A stretch of 64,000 nt of DNA from Streptomyces neyagawaensis (GTDB lineage: Bacteria; Actinomycetota; Actinomycetes; Streptomycetales; Streptomycetaceae). This document shows positions 63,433 to 64,000 of this stretch, piece by piece. The DNA is taken from NCBI RefSeq assembly GCF_023516595.1, contig NZ_JAMGBG010000039.1, forward strand, positions 1 to 64,000, written 5' to 3'. Below the pieces are notes generated by a model that saw only the letters and a list, made by a program, of their open reading frames with translations, was not told the origin of the DNA and did not search any database. The stretch's first letter is position 1. Each line of letters starts with the position of its first letter. A program made the translations under genes and the position numbers.

Positions 63433-64000
63433 ACGAGAACTACGCCGTCCCCGCGGTCGCCCTCGTCGTCGTGGCGACCGTCCTCGTCGGCGCGTTCGGT
63501 CTGCGCATCTCCCGCACGACCTCCGACTTCTACGTCGCCTCCCGCACCGTCGGCCCTCGCCTCAACGCGGCCGCGATCAGCGGCGAGTACCTGTCCGCCG
63601 CCTCCTTCCTCGGCATCGCGGGCCTCGTCCTCGTCCAGGGCCCCGACATGCTCTGGTACCCGGTCGGCTACACCGCCGGATACCTCGTGCTGCTGCTGTT
63701 CGTCGCCGCCCCGCTGCGCCGCTCGGGCGCCTACACCCTGCCCGACTTCGCGGAGGCCCGGCTCGCCTCCAAGACCGTACGGCGGCTCGCGGGCGCCTTC
63801 GTCGTCGGCGTCGGCTGGCTCTACCTGCTGCCCCAGCTCCAGGGCGCCGGACTGACCCTGAACGTGCTCACCGACGCGCCCCAGTGGCTCGGCGGGGTCA
63901 TCGTCGCCGTTGTCGTCGCCGCGACCGTCGCCGCGGGCGGCATGCGCAGCATCACCTTCGTGCAGGCGTTCCAGTACTGGCTGAAACTCACCGCCCTGCT
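63429..64000 (+). CDS. Sodium/solute symporter (acetate permease-like), N-terminal part
   Basis: The first 190 residues are visible before the window ends. It begins MNENYAVPAVALVVVATVLV, then GLRISRTTSDFYVASRTVGP, AISGEYLSAASFLGIAGLV and AGGMRSITFVQAFQYWLKL. These are the hallmarks of the SSS family of cation/acetate symporters, with five or six segments seen. It shares the operon with a small membrane protein and a LytTR regulator. Its start overlaps the last micro-ORF. Substrate not certain: acetate, pyruvate or another carboxylate. Confidence 0.92.
   Translation, partial: MNENYAVPAVALVVVATVLVGAFGLRISRTTSDFYVASRTVGPRLNAAAISGEYLSAASFLGIAGLVLVQGPDMLWYPVGYTAGYLVLLLFVAAPLRRSGAYTLPDFAEARLASKTVRRLAGAFVVGVGWLYLLPQLQGAGLTLNVLTDAPQWLGGVIVAVVVAATVAAGGMRSITFVQAFQYWLKLTAL

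Noticed and set aside
1..64000. tRNA or rRNA genes, integrase or transposase
   Set aside because: I looked for tRNA-like CCA-ended cloverleafs, conserved rRNA tracts and DDE/tyrosine recombinase motifs and found none. Gene order also reads as ordinary chromosome.

Overview
The window is high-GC actinobacterial chromosome, almost certainly Streptomyces. The signs are strong G/C bias at third codon positions, frequent GTG and TTG starts, dense short operons with ATGA-type overlaps, and families typical of the genus: an ECF41 sigma factor, a WhiJ-like XRE/DUF397/ATPase triad, Lrp, ROK and MocR regulators, and a secreted tripeptidyl aminopeptidase next to urease. From memory, the urease-tap and bioFBAD neighbourhoods also sit close together in S. 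coelicolor. The region is chromosomal. I see no rRNA, tRNA, IS element, phage gene or CRISPR array.

Layout. 0-5 kb: the start of an Lrp regulator diverging from a trans-sulfuration enzyme, then an MDR oxidoreductase and a TetR regulator sharing a triple operator, then an ACT-GNAT membrane protein. 5-16 kb: a SWIM-zinc-finger/DUF6493 pair, secreted PhoD phosphatase, a MocR regulator with a divergent EamA exporter, an alpha/beta hydrolase and an ECF41 sigma factor. 16-26 kb: GntR and ROK regulators, purB with a coupled mug glycosylase, DUF4326, an SGNH hydrolase, two CNNM/CBS membrane proteins, GNAT and LLM enzymes. 26-35 kb: a MacB-like ABC exporter, a ribbon-helix-helix/Fic-like toxin-antitoxin pair, a methyltransferase, and a secreted lipase divergent from a LuxR-type activator. 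35-40 kb: bioB-bioA-bioD facing bioF. 40-47 kb: the WhiJ-like triad, an NlpC/P60 hydrolase behind a c-di-AMP riboswitch, a ClpP homologue with an altered active-site loop, an orphan Phd antitoxin, and a TetR/ABC-2 pair. 47-54 kb: ureABCFGD with a GlnR-like site, then tap. 54-64 kb: an epimerase, a Ser/Thr kinase with a beta-propeller sensor, PlsC, an Lrp-ddaH-rocD arginine/ornithine catabolic unit, and a LytTR regulator with a small membrane protein and a sodium/solute symporter running off the end.

How it fits together. Nitrogen scavenging is a recurring theme (urease under a candidate GlnR site, ddaH-rocD under Lrp, secreted tripeptidyl aminopeptidase), alongside biotin synthesis. Most other genes are regulator/target pairs whose operators can be read as palindromes between divergent starts.

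Most unusual items: four micro-ORFs in a 17-nt repeat, each stop overlapping the next start, leading into the symporter; three 15-bp operators at exact 20-bp spacing; a CTG start that couples mug to purB; a Cys/His-repeat tail on BioB; and a ClpP with Ala at the expected nucleophile position.
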